In this document: positions 9,863 through 19,510 of the stretch, piece by piece | How the letters are laid out: each line of letters opens with the position of its first letter | Numbering within the stretch: position 1 is the first letter of the stretch | Assembly (NCBI RefSeq): GCF_026619435.1 | Contig: NZ_JAOVZQ010000001.1 | Span: 2,425,501 to 2,489,500, forward strand | Source: Hoeflea ulvae | GTDB taxonomy: Bacteria > Pseudomonadota > Alphaproteobacteria > Rhizobiales > Rhizobiaceae | Reading direction: 5' to 3' | DNA: 64,000 nt | Translations under genes and position numbers: made by a program | Notes under the pieces: generated by a model | What the model was told of the DNA's origin: nothing | Database searches by the model: none | What the model saw: the letters and a program-made list of their open reading frames with translations, nothing else

Positions 9863-12224
9863 TCAGCGCCGTCCGCGCGCCGGCCGTGTTCCGGGCTTTT
9901 TCGGCCCGCCCCGGCGCGCCCGGCCCGACTTGTGGAACGAGCGGGTGCCGGTGGGCATCTTGTGTCCCTCGCTGAGCATCTCGAATCGCATCGAGCCCGC
10001 CAGCGGGATCACTTCGACGATCTTGATCTCCACCTCGTCGCCGAGCCTGTAGCCAAGCCCGGTCTTCTCCCCCGTCAGTGCCTGATGAGCCTCATCATGA
10101 TGATAATAGTCAAGCCCAAGTGTGGAAACCGGGACGAGATCCGTCTGCGCCAAATTGAGGCAGGCTGATGAACAGGCCCGTCTTGGTCACGCCGGAAATC
10201 CGGCCGGTAAAGGCTTCGCCAATGCGGCTGGCCAAGTGATGGGCAACCAGCCGGTCCACCGTGTCGCGCTCGGCCGCCATGGCGCGGCGCTCGGTGACGG
10301 AAATCTCCGCGGCAATGTTTTCGAGCCCCGCCTCTTGCTCCGGTGTGATGCCGCCTTCGCCAAGCCCGAGCGATCCGACCAGCGCGCGATGCACGATCAG
10401 ATCTGCATAGCGCCGGATCGGCGAGGTGAAATGGGCGTATTTCATCAGGTTGAGGCCGAAATGGCCGATATTCTCCGGCGAATAGATCGCCTGGCTCTGG
10501 CTGCGCAGCACCATCTCGTTGACCATGCCCTGATAGGGCTCGCCCGAGGCCTTGGCGAGAATGCCGTTGAAGGCGCTGGCCCGCACCGCCGCGCCACGCG
10601 CCAGCGACAGGCCGAGCGTGCCGAGAAACTCGCGCAGCACTTCCTGCTTGGCCAGCGACGGCTGGTCGTGAACCCGGAAGATCAGGGGCTGCTTGCGTTT
10701 TTCCAGCGTCTCCGCCGCGGCCACATTGGCCTGGATCATGAATTCCTCGATCAGCCTGTGCGCATCGAGTCGTTCCGGCACGATCACCTTGTCGACCTTG
10801 CCTTCGGGCGTCAGCAGAATCTTGCGTTCCGGCATGTCGAGATCGAGCGGCTGGCGTCGGTTGCGCTCGCGCTTGAGCACCTCGTAGGCGGCCCATAGCG
10901 GCTTCAGGACAGGCTCGAGCAGCGGCCCGGACTTGTCGTCGGGGTTGCCGTCGATTGCCGCCTGCGCCTGCTGATAGGACAGTTTGGCGGCACTCTTGAT
11001 CATCACCCGGTGAAACTTGTGGCCGACCTTGCGGCCTTCACTGGAAAACACCATGCGCAGCGCCAGAGCCGGGCGGTCTTCGCCTTCGCGCAGCGAACAC
11101 AGATCGTTGGAGATCCGCTCCGGCAGCATCGGCACGACGCGATCGGGAAAATAGGCCGAGTTGCCGCGCTTGAGCGCTTCGCGGTCGAGCGGTGAGCCGG
11201 TGCGCACATACCAGGACACATCGGCAATCGCCACGGTGGCGATGACGCCGCCGGGATTGTCGGGCGAGGGGTCCGCTTCGGCATAGACCGCGTCGTCATG
11301 GTCCTTGGCGTCATGCGGGTCGATGGTGATGAGCGGGATGTGGCGCCAGTCCTCGCGGCCCGAGAGCGGCGCCGGCTTGGCGTTTTCGGCGGCCTCGATC
11401 ACCTCTGCGGGAAACACATGCGGGATGCCGTGGGCATGGATGGCGATCATCGAGATCGCCTTTTCTCCCTCGACCGATCCCAGAACGGCATGAACCTTGG
11501 CGCGCGGCAGTCCCATGCGGCCGAGCTTGATCGATTCCACCTCGACCAGATCTCCGTCCCCGGCATTGCCGGCGGAGTCGGCGTCGATGGCGAATTCCTC
11601 GCCGCGGCGTTCGATCGGCAACAGCCGGCCGCCGCCATCGGGCAGGGCACGAAAGACGCCCAGAACCAGGCCTTCGCGCCGGTCGAGCACTTTCATGATA
11701 CGGGCTGAATAGGTGGTCTTGGCGCCATGCGTCGTTGCAAAGATCCGCGCCAGAACCCGGTCGCCGATGCCGGCGGCCGTCGACGGCGCGCGCGACTTGC
11801 TGCGGTCGCGGCCGGCATTGGACTGGCGTATGGTGACAGGCGGTGCCTCGCCATGATCCTCGAGCCACTCCGCAGGCCGGGCGATCAGGTCGCCATCGGA
11901 ATTGCGCAGGGCGATTTCCAGCACCGCGACTGCCGGCAGGGTGCCGGGCCGCCGCAGCATTTTCCGGTCACGCTCGATCATTCCCTCTTCCTCGAGGTCG
12001 CGGAGCATGTCCTTCAACTCGGCCCCGGTGTCGCCTTTGAGGCCAAAGGCCTTGGCGATGTCGCGCTTGGAGGCGCGATCAGGATTTTCGCTGAGAAACC
12101 GCAGGATGGTGTCCCTGTCGGGCATGTCGCCGCGGCGAAACGCCGGGCGCGCCTCTGCAGTCTTCTCGTCGGTCTTTCCGGGTTTCGGTTTGGCAGTTCC
12201 CGGTTTGCGGGGAGGATGTCCCAA
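9863..12224 (-). CDS. rnr: Ribonuclease R, with a one-base frame break in the C-terminal S1 domain
   Basis: 3'-5' exoribonuclease that degrades structured RNA. The N-terminal helix-turn-helix part (around SKRDIAKAFGLKG) is followed by cold-shock domains, then the RNB catalytic domain with the metal-binding cluster DPHDAKDHDDAVY. A C-terminal S1 domain begins near GEAFTGRISGVTKTGLF. After SLPQFGADG the frame runs into a stop at 10110 (704 aa). The other frame continues perfectly as LVPVSTLGLDYYHHDEAHQ through the rest of S1 and a basic RRGGPKKPGTR tail to 9863. Removing one base at ~10136-10142 restores 786 aa, the usual length. The start is TTG at 12224, two bases after the topA stop. An internal ATG at 12125 is possible. 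Confidence 0.88.
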
Positions 12225-12226
12225 TG

Positions 12227-14860
12227 TCAGTCCTTCTTCGCCTTCGCGGCGGCTGGTTTCTTGGCTTTGGCTTTCGGTTTCGCCTTGGCCTTCGGCTTGG
12301 CGGCCTTCTTGGCCGGCGCCTTGGTTTTCTTGCCCGATGCAGCGGCCTTGGCGGTGATCATTTCAAGCGCTTCCTCAAGCGTCACCTCGGTGGGAACCTT
12401 GTCCTTGGGCAGCGTCGCATTGATCTTGGCCCAGTTGACATAGGGGCCATATTTGCCGTCGCGGACGGTCACCGGTCCGCCATCGGGATGCTCGCCCAGC
12501 GCCTTGAGCGCCGCTGGCGTGCCGCGCCCGCGGCCGGGACCCTTGGCCACCTTTTCGGCAATCACGGTGACGGCGCGGTTGAGGCCGATGGAGAATACCT
12601 CCTCGACGCTTTCGAGATTGGCATAGGTTCCGTCATGCAGCACGAAGGGACCGTAGCGGCCCAGTCCGGCCGAGATCATCTTGCCCGATTCCGGATGCTG
12701 GCCGACATCGCGCGGCAGGCTCAATAGCGCAAGTGCCTTTTCATGGTCGATCGAATCGACCGCCCAGCCCTTGGGCAGGCTTGAGCGCTTGGCTTCCTTG
12801 CCTTCGCCGCGCTGCACATAGGGGCCGAAGCGGCCGGTGCGCAGCGTGATCGGTTCCTCGGTATAGGGATCCTTGCCCAGATCCTTGGGCTCATTGGACA
12901 GCGCCGCATCGCCTTCGGCATTCTGGTCGTTGGACAGTTGCCGGGTGAAGCTGCAGTCGGGATAGTTCGAACAGCCGACAAAGGCGCCGTACTTGCCCAG
13001 CTTCAGCGACAGGTTGCCGGTGCCGCAGGTCGGGCATATCCGCGGGTTGGAGCCATCTTCGCGCACAGGGAACACCAGCGGCGCCAGCGCCTCGTTGAGG
13101 GCGTCGAGCACCTGGGTGACACGCAGTTCCTTGGTGTCGTCGATATGGGCGTGGAACTCGGTCCAGAATTCCCGCAGCACATCCTTCCAGGCCAGTTCGC
13201 CCGCCGAAATCCGGTCGAGCTTTTCCTCGAGATCGGCGGTGAAGCCGAATTCGACATAGCGGTTGAAGAAGTTTTCCAGAAAGGCGATGACCAGCCGGCC
13301 CTTGGGCTCGGGCGTCAGCCGGCGCTTGTCGATCGTCACATATTCACGGTCGCGCAGCGTTGCCAGCGTCGAGGCATAGGTCGAGGGCCGGCCGATGCCG
13401 AGTTCTTCCATCTTCTTGATCAGCGAGGCTTCGGAATAGCGCGGCGGTGGCTCGGTGAAGTGCTGGGTGGCGTTGATCTTGTCCTTGGCCAGCGCTTCCT
13501 TCGCGTTGATCTCGGGCAGGCGTGCATCATCATCATCGTCGCCATCGGACTGTTCGCCGTCCTCCTTGGCATCGGTATAGGCGGCGATGAAACCGTCGAA
13601 GCGGACAACCGAACCGGTGGCGCGCAGGCCGGCGGTCTTGCCGTCCTTGGTGGCGGTGATGTCGACCGTGGTGCGTTCGATCTCGGCCGAGGCCATCTGG
13701 CTGGCAGTGGCGCGTTTCCAGATCAGGTCATAGAGCTTGAGCTGGTCGGCATCGAGATAGCGCTTGATGTCGTCGGGCGCACGCTCGAAGCCGGTCGGGC
13801 GGACGGCTTCGTGGGCCTCTTGCGCATTCTTGGCCTTGGTCGTGTAAAGGCGCGGCTTTTCCGGGCAATAGCGCTCGCCGAAGCGGGCGGTGATGGCGGC
13901 CCCGGCTTCCTCAATCGCCTCGGGCGCCATCTGCACGCCGTCGGTTCGCATATAGGTGATCAGACCGACGGTCTCACCGCCGATATCGATGCCTTCATAG
14001 AGCTTCTGTGCCACCTGCATGGTCCGCGAGGCGTTGAAGCCGAGCTTCGAGGAGGCCGCCTGCTGCAAGGTCGAGGTGGTAAAGGGCGGCGACGGATTGC
14101 GCCGGGTCGGCTTGGCCTCGACGCTGTCGGCGACAAAGGACGCGCCTTCGAGCATGTCCTTGATGTTTTCGGCCAGATCACCATTGGTGACCGACATCTT
14201 GGTCATCTTCTCGCCGTCATGGGCGGTGAGACGTGCTGTGAAGCCTTCGCCGCGCGGGGTCTTCAGCTCGGCCGAGATCTGCCAGTATTCTTCGGAATTG
14301 AACCGCTCGATTTCGCTTTCGCGGTCGCAGACCAGCCGCAATGCGACGGACTGGACGCGTCCTGCCGAACGGGCGCCCGGCAGCTTGCGCCACAACACCG
14401 GCGAAAGATTGAAGCCGACCAGATAGTCGAGCGCCCGGCGCGCCAGATAGGCGTCGACCAGCGGCGTGTCGATCTCTCGCGGATTGGCCATCGCGTCGAG
14501 GACGGATTTCTTGGTGATCGCGTTGAAGACGACGCGCGAGACCTTCTTGTCCTTGAGCGCCTTCTTCTTGTTGAGAACTTCCAGCACGTGCCAGGAGATG
14601 GCTTCGCCTTCGCGATCCGGGTCAGTTGCCAGAATGAGGGAGTCGGCGCCCTTGAGCGCTTCGGTGATGTCCTTGAGGCGCTTGTTGGAGGCGGTGTCGA
14701 CCTCCCACTTCATCTCGAAATCCTCATCGGGAAGCACCGAGCCATCTTTGGCCGGCAGGTCGCGCACGTGTCCGAACGACGCCAGCACCGTGTACTCGTT
14801 TCCGAGGTATTTGTTGATGGTTTTTGCCTTCGCAGGCGATTCGACTACCACTACATTCAT
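12227..14860 (-). CDS. topA: DNA topoisomerase I
   Basis: An 877-residue type IA topoisomerase that relaxes negative supercoils. The TOPRIM domain starts at once (MNVVVVESPAKAKTINKYLG), with the DPDREGEAISWH motif. The catalytic tyrosine is in GLITYMRTDGVQM (near residue 303). The C-terminal half carries one clear four-Cys zinc ribbon (CPTCGTGN ... CSNYPDC), then three glycine-aromatic repeats (RFGPYV, RYGPFV, KYGPYV). It ends in a Lys/Ala/Pro tail that probably binds DNA. I chose ATG 14860 by homology of the first residues. An open frame extends to 14929. rnr starts two bases downstream. Confidence 0.97.
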   Translation of the reverse strand: MNVVVVESPAKAKTINKYLGNEYTVLASFGHVRDLPAKDGSVLPDEDFEMKWEVDTASNKRLKDITEALKGADSLILATDPDREGEAISWHVLEVLNKKKALKDKKVSRVVFNAITKKSVLDAMANPREIDTPLVDAYLARRALDYLVGFNLSPVLWRKLPGARSAGRVQSVALRLVCDRESEIERFNSEEYWQISAELKTPRGEGFTARLTAHDGEKMTKMSVTNGDLAENIKDMLEGASFVADSVEAKPTRRNPSPPFTTSTLQQAASSKLGFNASRTMQVAQKLYEGIDIGGETVGLITYMRTDGVQMAPEAIEEAGAAITARFGERYCPEKPRLYTTKAKNAQEAHEAVRPTGFERAPDDIKRYLDADQLKLYDLIWKRATASQMASAEIERTTVDITATKDGKTAGLRATGSVVRFDGFIAAYTDAKEDGEQSDGDDDDDARLPEINAKEALAKDKINATQHFTEPPPRYSEASLIKKMEELGIGRPSTYASTLATLRDREYVTIDKRRLTPEPKGRLVIAFLENFFNRYVEFGFTADLEEKLDRISAGELAWKDVLREFWTEFHAHIDDTKELRVTQVLDALNEALAPLVFPVREDGSNPRICPTCGTGNLSLKLGKYGAFVGCSNYPDCSFTRQLSNDQNAEGDAALSNEPKDLGKDPYTEEPITLRTGRFGPYVQRGEGKEAKRSSLPKGWAVDSIDHEKALALLSLPRDVGQHPESGKMISAGLGRYGPFVLHDGTYANLESVEEVFSIGLNRAVTVIAEKVAKGPGRGRGTPAALKALGEHPDGGPVTVRDGKYGPYVNWAKINATLPKDKVPTEVTLEEALEMITAKAAASGKKTKAPAKKAAKPKAKAKPKAKAKKPAAAKAKKD

Positions 14861-15113
14861 AAGATTGCTCGCATTCGGCCATGGAATTCGGCATGCCGCG
14901 CGAATTCGCACCGTACCGATTTGGCCCACGAAATGTACATCGAATGCGGCGCGGTCAAGCCCAACTTCCCGATTCCTGCCTTTTCTCGCCTGAATACAAC
15001 CAACGCGTGCTTACAACTGTATTGCAATTAGAGATAATTGAGCTATCGTATTTCAAGGATCTGTTCGACCGCGTGCTGCGCGCGGTTGTGTGTTCGGACA
15101 CAAGGAAGCCGCA
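14861..15113. promoter_or_regulatory. Divergent promoter region between topA and a small gene
   Basis: About 250 bp without a gene. On the plus strand TTGCAA (15022-15027) and TATCGT (15044-15049), spaced 16 bp apart, could be the promoter for the small gene at 15114. The topA promoter is not obvious. Nothing else stands out. Confidence 0.3.
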
Positions 15114-15323
15114 ATGCCGACCCGCCCCCCACATGGATCATGGGCGAACGCCCAGAGCCAGCAGAACATAGCCTATATCCGGCAGATGCTGGCCGAACTG
15201 CGCAGCGTCGCCGAGAGCGAGAAGGCCGACATGCTGTGCTATCTGATCGAGATGGCCTATCTGGAGGCCGACGATGTGCTGGCAGGACTGCGGTCTCTCG
15301 ATGTTGCCAGGAAATCGAACTAG
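15114..15323 (+). CDS. Small conserved-type hypothetical protein (69 aa)
   Basis: Encodes a 69-residue soluble, helical, slightly acidic protein with no signal peptide or membrane segment. I chose ATG 15114 because AAGGAAG lies a few bases upstream. The preceding in-frame ATG at 15090 has no such site. The segment from NIAYIRQMLAELRSVAES onward predicts two amphipathic helices, which suggests a small helical bundle or protein-binding module. It is convergent with dprA (25 bp apart) and divergent from topA. I do not recognise a family. Confidence 0.6.
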   Translation: MPTRPPHGSWANAQSQQNIAYIRQMLAELRSVAESEKADMLCYLIEMAYLEADDVLAGLRSLDVARKSN

Positions 15324-15348
15324 GGCCGGCCAGGTTGCGGCGCCGGAT

Positions 15349-16500
15349 TCAATCCTCGTCAAATGACAAGGACACCATTCCGCCGGGGTGACGATGCAGG
15401 CGTCCCGCCAAATCCAGTTCCAGAAGCACCAGATAGACCGTCGCCGCCGCAACGCCGGTATGGCGGATGATGTCGTCGATCTCCGCGGGCGAGGGCCCCA
15501 GCGCCTCGATCACACGGGCGCGGTCGTCGTCACCGGGCTCGTCAAACGGCGTGCCGTCCCCGGTGCCGGGCTCTTCCATCACCGGGTCGTCATCTCCAAA
15601 CACTCGGCTTGACGGCGCCAGCGCCTCGATCACGTCATTGCTTTCAGTGGTCACGATCGCGCCTTCCTTGAGGAGACCATTGGTGCCTGCCGCTCTTGGA
15701 TCGAGCGGTGAGCCGGGAATGGCAAAGACCAGCCGGCCGAAATCGGCCGCGCGCCGCGCCGTGATCAGCGAGCCGGAGCGGTGCGCCGCCTCGATCACCA
15801 CCAGGCCAAGGCCGACGCCGGCGATCAGCCGGTTGCGCCGCGGAAAATCCCGGGCGCGGGGCTCCCATCCCATCGGCATTTCACTGATCGCCAGTCCCTG
15901 GCCGGCGCAGATTTCGCGGAAGAGGTCGAGGTTTTCGGGCGGGTAGGGCTGGTCGAGGCCACCAGCCAGCGCGGCGATGGTTCCTGTCTCTAGGCTTGCC
16001 CGGTGCGCCGCCGCGTCGATGCCGCGCGCCATGCCCGAGATGATTGTGTATCCGGCAGCACCAAGTTCACGCGCCATCCGCGCGGCCATTTTCGCGCCTG
16101 ACACCGATGCATTGCGGGCGCCGACGATACCGACCGAGACCTGTGTCGCCAATGCCAGGTCGCCGATCGCCGAGAGCAGCGGCGGCGCGCCGTCGATCCG
16201 CCGCAACGCGGGTGGGTAGTCCGGCTCGCCGATCCCGATGAAGACAGCGCCGAATTTCTGCGCGGCTTCCAGTTCGCGCTCGGCATCATCGATGCTGGCC
16301 ACCCGGATCGCCCGCGCCGAACCGCCGCGCCGCGACAGGTCCGGCAGATGCTCGATTGCCGTTTCCGCCGAGCCGAAATGGTTGATCAGGTCGCGAAAGG
16401 TCGCCGGGCCGACATTGTCGGAGCGGATCAGCCGCAGCCAGGAAAGGCGCTGGCGATCAGAAAGGGCGACACCGCGCCTTCCGTCATCGCCCGGCGGCAT
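15349..16500 (-). CDS. dprA: DNA processing protein DprA (Smf)
   Basis: A 383-residue protein that loads RecA on incoming single-stranded DNA during transformation. Rhizobial genomes keep it whether or not they are competent. An N-terminal helical region precedes the Rossmann-fold DprA domain, recognised by VGIVGARNASVSG, SGMARGIDAAAHR and the GLVVIEAAHRSGSLITAR block. A C-terminal winged-helix (DprA_WH) module follows, around EIDDIIRHTGV. The start codon shares its A with the TGA of plsY (TGATG), so the two genes are coupled. This overlap rules out the longer open frame that reads on through plsY out of frame. Confidence 0.93.
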   Translation of the reverse strand: MPPGDDGRRGVALSDRQRLSWLRLIRSDNVGPATFRDLINHFGSAETAIEHLPDLSRRGGSARAIRVASIDDAERELEAAQKFGAVFIGIGEPDYPPALRRIDGAPPLLSAIGDLALATQVSVGIVGARNASVSGAKMAARMARELGAAGYTIISGMARGIDAAAHRASLETGTIAALAGGLDQPYPPENLDLFREICAGQGLAISEMPMGWEPRARDFPRRNRLIAGVGLGLVVIEAAHRSGSLITARRAADFGRLVFAIPGSPLDPRAAGTNGLLKEGAIVTTESNDVIEALAPSSRVFGDDDPVMEEPGTGDGTPFDEPGDDDRARVIEALGPSPAEIDDIIRHTGVAAATVYLVLLELDLAGRLHRHPGGMVSLSFDED

Positions 16501-17141
16501 CAGCCCTTGTCCCCGATGCGGCTCTCTGTTCCTGCCAGCAGCCGCCGGATGTTCTGATGGTGCTTGAGAAAGGTGATCAGCGACATGATCATGAACAGCG
16601 ACGCCACTTCCGGCTGCCCGTAGATATAAAGTGCGACGGGCACCACCAGGGCTGCGGCCAGTGCCGCCAGCGAGGAATAGCGGAACAGCTTGGCCATGCC
16701 GAGCCAGACTGCGGCAAAGACCAGCACGATCACCGGCGCCAGCCCCAGCAGCACGCCCAGATAGGTCGCCACGCCCTTGCCGCCCTTGAATTTCAGCCAG
16801 ACCGGGTAGAGATGACCCAGAAACGCGCCCAGGCCGGCAATCAGCGCCGCTTCCATGCCGATCACCTGGCGTGCGACGACAACCGCCACCGTCCCCTTCA
16901 GGGCATCGGCCAGCAGGGTCAGGGCCGCGAGCTTCCTGTTGCCGGTGCGCAGCACATTGGTCGCGCCGATATTGCCCGACCCGATGGTCCGCAGATCGCC
17001 AAGCCCGGCCTTGCTGGTCAGGATCAGGCCGAACGGGATCGAGCCGCAAAGATAGCCGAACAGCAGCGCGCCGAGCATCACCTGGGTGGAAAGCGACCAA
17101 TGGATCAAGTCGGGCACGTCGAAACTTCTCCCCAAAACCAT
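16500..17141 (-). CDS. plsY: Glycerol-3-phosphate acyltransferase PlsY (acyl-phosphate dependent)
   Basis: A 213-residue inner-membrane enzyme that transfers an acyl group from acyl-phosphate to glycerol-3-phosphate, the first step of phospholipid synthesis. The three conserved cytoplasmic motifs are present: [21 protein letters not shown] and the C-terminal [13 protein letters not shown]. Five transmembrane segments are evident. It lies 24 bp after pyrC' and overlaps dprA by one base. The order pyrB-pyrC-plsY-dprA is conserved in rhizobia. A second, PlsB-like acyltransferase is encoded at 58579, so the organism may have two acylation routes. Confidence 0.95.
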   Translation of the reverse strand: MVLGRSFDVPDLIHWSLSTQVMLGALLFGYLCGSIPFGLILTSKAGLGDLRTIGSGNIGATNVLRTGNRKLAALTLLADALKGTVAVVVARQVIGMEAALIAGLGAFLGHLYPVWLKFKGGKGVATYLGVLLGLAPVIVLVFAAVWLGMAKLFRYSSLAALAAALVVPVALYIYGQPEVASLFMIMSLITFLKHHQNIRRLLAGTESRIGDKG

Positions 17142-17165
17142 GTTCTGACAGGCCGCAAGCGGCGG

Positions 17166-18452
17166 TCAGGCGCGATGAACAGTGACACCTGCAACCAGCG
17201 TTTGCAACACTTTGCCGGTAAACCGGGCATCCTCGAAAGCGCTGTTCTTGGACTTCGAGACGATATCGTCCTTTGACAGCACCCAGGGATATTCCGGATC
17301 GATCAGCGCGATATCGGCGCGGGCGCCGGGCGCCAGCGTTCCCGCATCCAGTCCGAGAATCTGCGCCGGACGGGTCGACATCGCGTCGACCAGGCGCATC
17401 AGCGGCACATCGCCGGCATGATAGAGCCGCAGCGCTGCCGCCAGCAGTGTTTCCAGCCCGATCGCGCCGTTCTCGGCATCTGCAAATGGCAGCCGCTTGG
17501 TGTCGACGTCCTGCGGATCGTGCGCCGAAACGATGATGTCGATCGCGCCGTCGGCCAGTGCCGCCGTCATGGCGCGCCGGTCATCCTCCGTGCGAAGCGG
17601 CGGCGACAGCCGGAAGAAGGTGCGGTACTCGCCGATGTCGGTCTCGTTCAGCGTCAGGTGATTGATGCAGATCCCGGCGGTCACCTTGAGCCCGCGGGCC
17701 TTGGCGGCGCGGATCACATCGGCGGATTCGGGCACCGAAATGCTCATGGCGTGATAGCGGACGCCGGTCAGCGCCGCCAGACGCAGGTCGCGTTCGAGCG
17801 GAATGATCTCGGCTTCGCGCGGCACGCCGGGAAGCCCCAGCCAGCTGGCGAAAAGCCCCTCGTTCATCACCCCGGTTGCGCCCAGTTGCCGGTCCTGCGT
17901 CGCCACCGCGATCACGGTTCCGAAATCGCGCGCATAGGTCATGGCGCGCCGCATCACTGCCGGATTGTCGACCGTGTGCCGCCCGTTGCTCAGCCAGACG
18001 GCTCCGGCTTCGAGCAGCAGGCCGAATTCGGTCATTTCCTCGCCCTTGAGCCCCTTGGTCAGGGCCGCGGCCGGATAGACATTGACGACCGCTTCGTCGC
18101 GCGCCAGCCGCTGGACGAAATCGACCAGCGCCACGTCGTCGATCACCGGGTCGGTGTCGGGCATCATCACGATCGATGTGACGCCGCCACGCGCCGCAGC
18201 GCGGCTGGCCGAGGCGATGGTCTCGCGATGCTCGGCGCCGGGTTCGCCAATATGAACGCAGGCGTCGACCAGGCCGGGAATGGCAATCAGCCCGCTGCAG
18301 TCCTCGATCTCGCAACCGGGTGGCGTGGCAAAGCCCACGGAACTGGCGCCGATGGCTGAAATCCTGCCGTCGACAACCACAATGTCGCCGATCTCGTCCA
18401 GATTCCGGGACGGATCGACAATTCGCACATTGGTCAGACGCCGCGGCTTCAT
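17166..18452 (-). CDS. Dihydroorotase-like protein, probably a non-catalytic PyrC' (PyrX) partner of PyrB
   Basis: A 428-residue amidohydrolase-fold protein encoded directly after pyrB with an ATGA overlap. The metal site of true dihydroorotases is degraded. The expected DxHxHLREPG reads [10 protein letters not shown] (residues 63-72), so the first His is Cys and the substrate-binding Arg is Gly. The TPHHL element reads CINHL, and the catalytic-Asp motif TDHAPH reads SAHDPQ. Such inactive dihydroorotase homologues are known to form a structural complex with aspartate transcarbamoylase in Pseudomonas. I infer the same role here. A catalytic dihydroorotase should be encoded elsewhere. The gene is often annotated pyrC. 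Confidence 0.85.
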   Translation of the reverse strand: MKPRRLTNVRIVDPSRNLDEIGDIVVVDGRISAIGASSVGFATPPGCEIEDCSGLIAIPGLVDACVHIGEPGAEHRETIASASRAAARGGVTSIVMMPDTDPVIDDVALVDFVQRLARDEAVVNVYPAAALTKGLKGEEMTEFGLLLEAGAVWLSNGRHTVDNPAVMRRAMTYARDFGTVIAVATQDRQLGATGVMNEGLFASWLGLPGVPREAEIIPLERDLRLAALTGVRYHAMSISVPESADVIRAAKARGLKVTAGICINHLTLNETDIGEYRTFFRLSPPLRTEDDRRAMTAALADGAIDIIVSAHDPQDVDTKRLPFADAENGAIGLETLLAAALRLYHAGDVPLMRLVDAMSTRPAQILGLDAGTLAPGARADIALIDPEYPWVLSKDDIVSKSKNSAFEDARFTGKVLQTLVAGVTVHRA

Positions 18453-19381
18453 GGCTCGGTCCCCTGTGGCAGCATCAGCGTTTCCATCACCGCCATGCGC
18501 ACGGCAACCCCCATCTCGACCTGAAGTTCGATGACGCTTTGCGGCCCGTCGGCAATGTCGGAAGCGATCTCGACACCACGGTTCATCGGGCCGGGATGCA
18601 TCACCAGCGCGTCGTCCTTGGCAAATCGGAGCTTTTCGGCGTCCAGCCCGTAGTAACGGAAATACTCGCGCACCGAGGGCACGAAGGAGCCGGCCATGCG
18701 CTCGCGCTGCAGCCTGAGCATCATCACCACGTCGGCATCCTTGAGCCCGTCTTCCATCCGCTGGAACACTTCCACGCCCATATTTTCAATGCCGGACGGC
18801 AGCAGGGTCGAGGGCGCGACGACACGGACCCGCGCACCCAGCGCATTGAGGATCAGGATGTTCGAGCGCGCCACGCGCGAATGCAGCACGTCGCCGCAGA
18901 TGGTCACGATCAGCCGCCCGACCTTGCCCTTGCTGCGGCGGATGGTCAGCGCGTCGAGCAGCGCCTGGGTCGGGTGCTCATGCGCGCCGTCGCCGGCATT
19001 GATCACCGGGCAGCCGACTTTCTGCGACAACAGCGCCACCGCACCGGCTGACGAATGCCGCACCACCAGAACATCCGGGTGCATGGCGTTGAGCGTCATC
19101 GCCGTGTCGACCAGGGTTTCGCCCTTTTTGACACTGGAATTGGCCACCGACATGTTCATCACATCGGCGCCCAGGCGCTTGCCGGCCAGCTCGAAGGAGG
19201 CCTGCGTCCGGGTCGAGGCTTCAAAAAACAGGTTGATCTGGGTGAGACCGCGCAGCGTCGAGGTCTTTTTCTCGCGCCGGCGGGATATTTTCACCGCCTC
19301 GTCGGCCCGATCGAGCAAATAGTGGATGTCTTGCTCCGAAAGCCCCTTGATTCCGAGCAGGTGGCGGTGCGGAAATGACAT
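18449..19381 (-). CDS. pyrB: Aspartate carbamoyltransferase catalytic subunit
   Basis: A 310-residue enzyme that joins carbamoyl phosphate and aspartate, the committed step of pyrimidine synthesis. The carbamoyl-phosphate loop is [20 protein letters not shown]. The [12 protein letters not shown] and MHPGPMNRG motifs are also intact. I chose ATG 19381 ([10 protein letters not shown]) over the in-frame ATG at 19393 because it matches the usual rhizobial N-terminus. It overlaps the dihydroorotase-like gene by ATGA, consistent with a stoichiometric PyrB/PyrC' complex. First gene of the pyrB-pyrC'-plsY-dprA operon. No attenuator was recognised upstream. Confidence 0.95.
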   Translation of the reverse strand: MSFPHRHLLGIKGLSEQDIHYLLDRADEAVKISRRREKKTSTLRGLTQINLFFEASTRTQASFELAGKRLGADVMNMSVANSSVKKGETLVDTAMTLNAMHPDVLVVRHSSAGAVALLSQKVGCPVINAGDGAHEHPTQALLDALTIRRSKGKVGRLIVTICGDVLHSRVARSNILILNALGARVRVVAPSTLLPSGIENMGVEVFQRMEDGLKDADVVMMLRLQRERMAGSFVPSVREYFRYYGLDAEKLRFAKDDALVMHPGPMNRGVEIASDIADGPQSVIELQVEMGVAVRMAVMETLMLPQGTEP

Positions 19382-19510
19382 CAGGCGTCCCATGGGGTTG
19401 AGGTCTTGCTGGGTCTATAGAAAGGTTCCGGGGCAGGGGCAAGCGTGGCAACACGCAAATAGTGCAATGTCCCCATGCAATACGGCGCGAATCCCTGTAT
19501 GCGAGGTTTC

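Noticed and set aside
12938..15031. 697-codon open frame antisense to topA
   Set aside because: Shadow of a GC-rich gene. No domain is recognisable, and it runs through the topA promoter.
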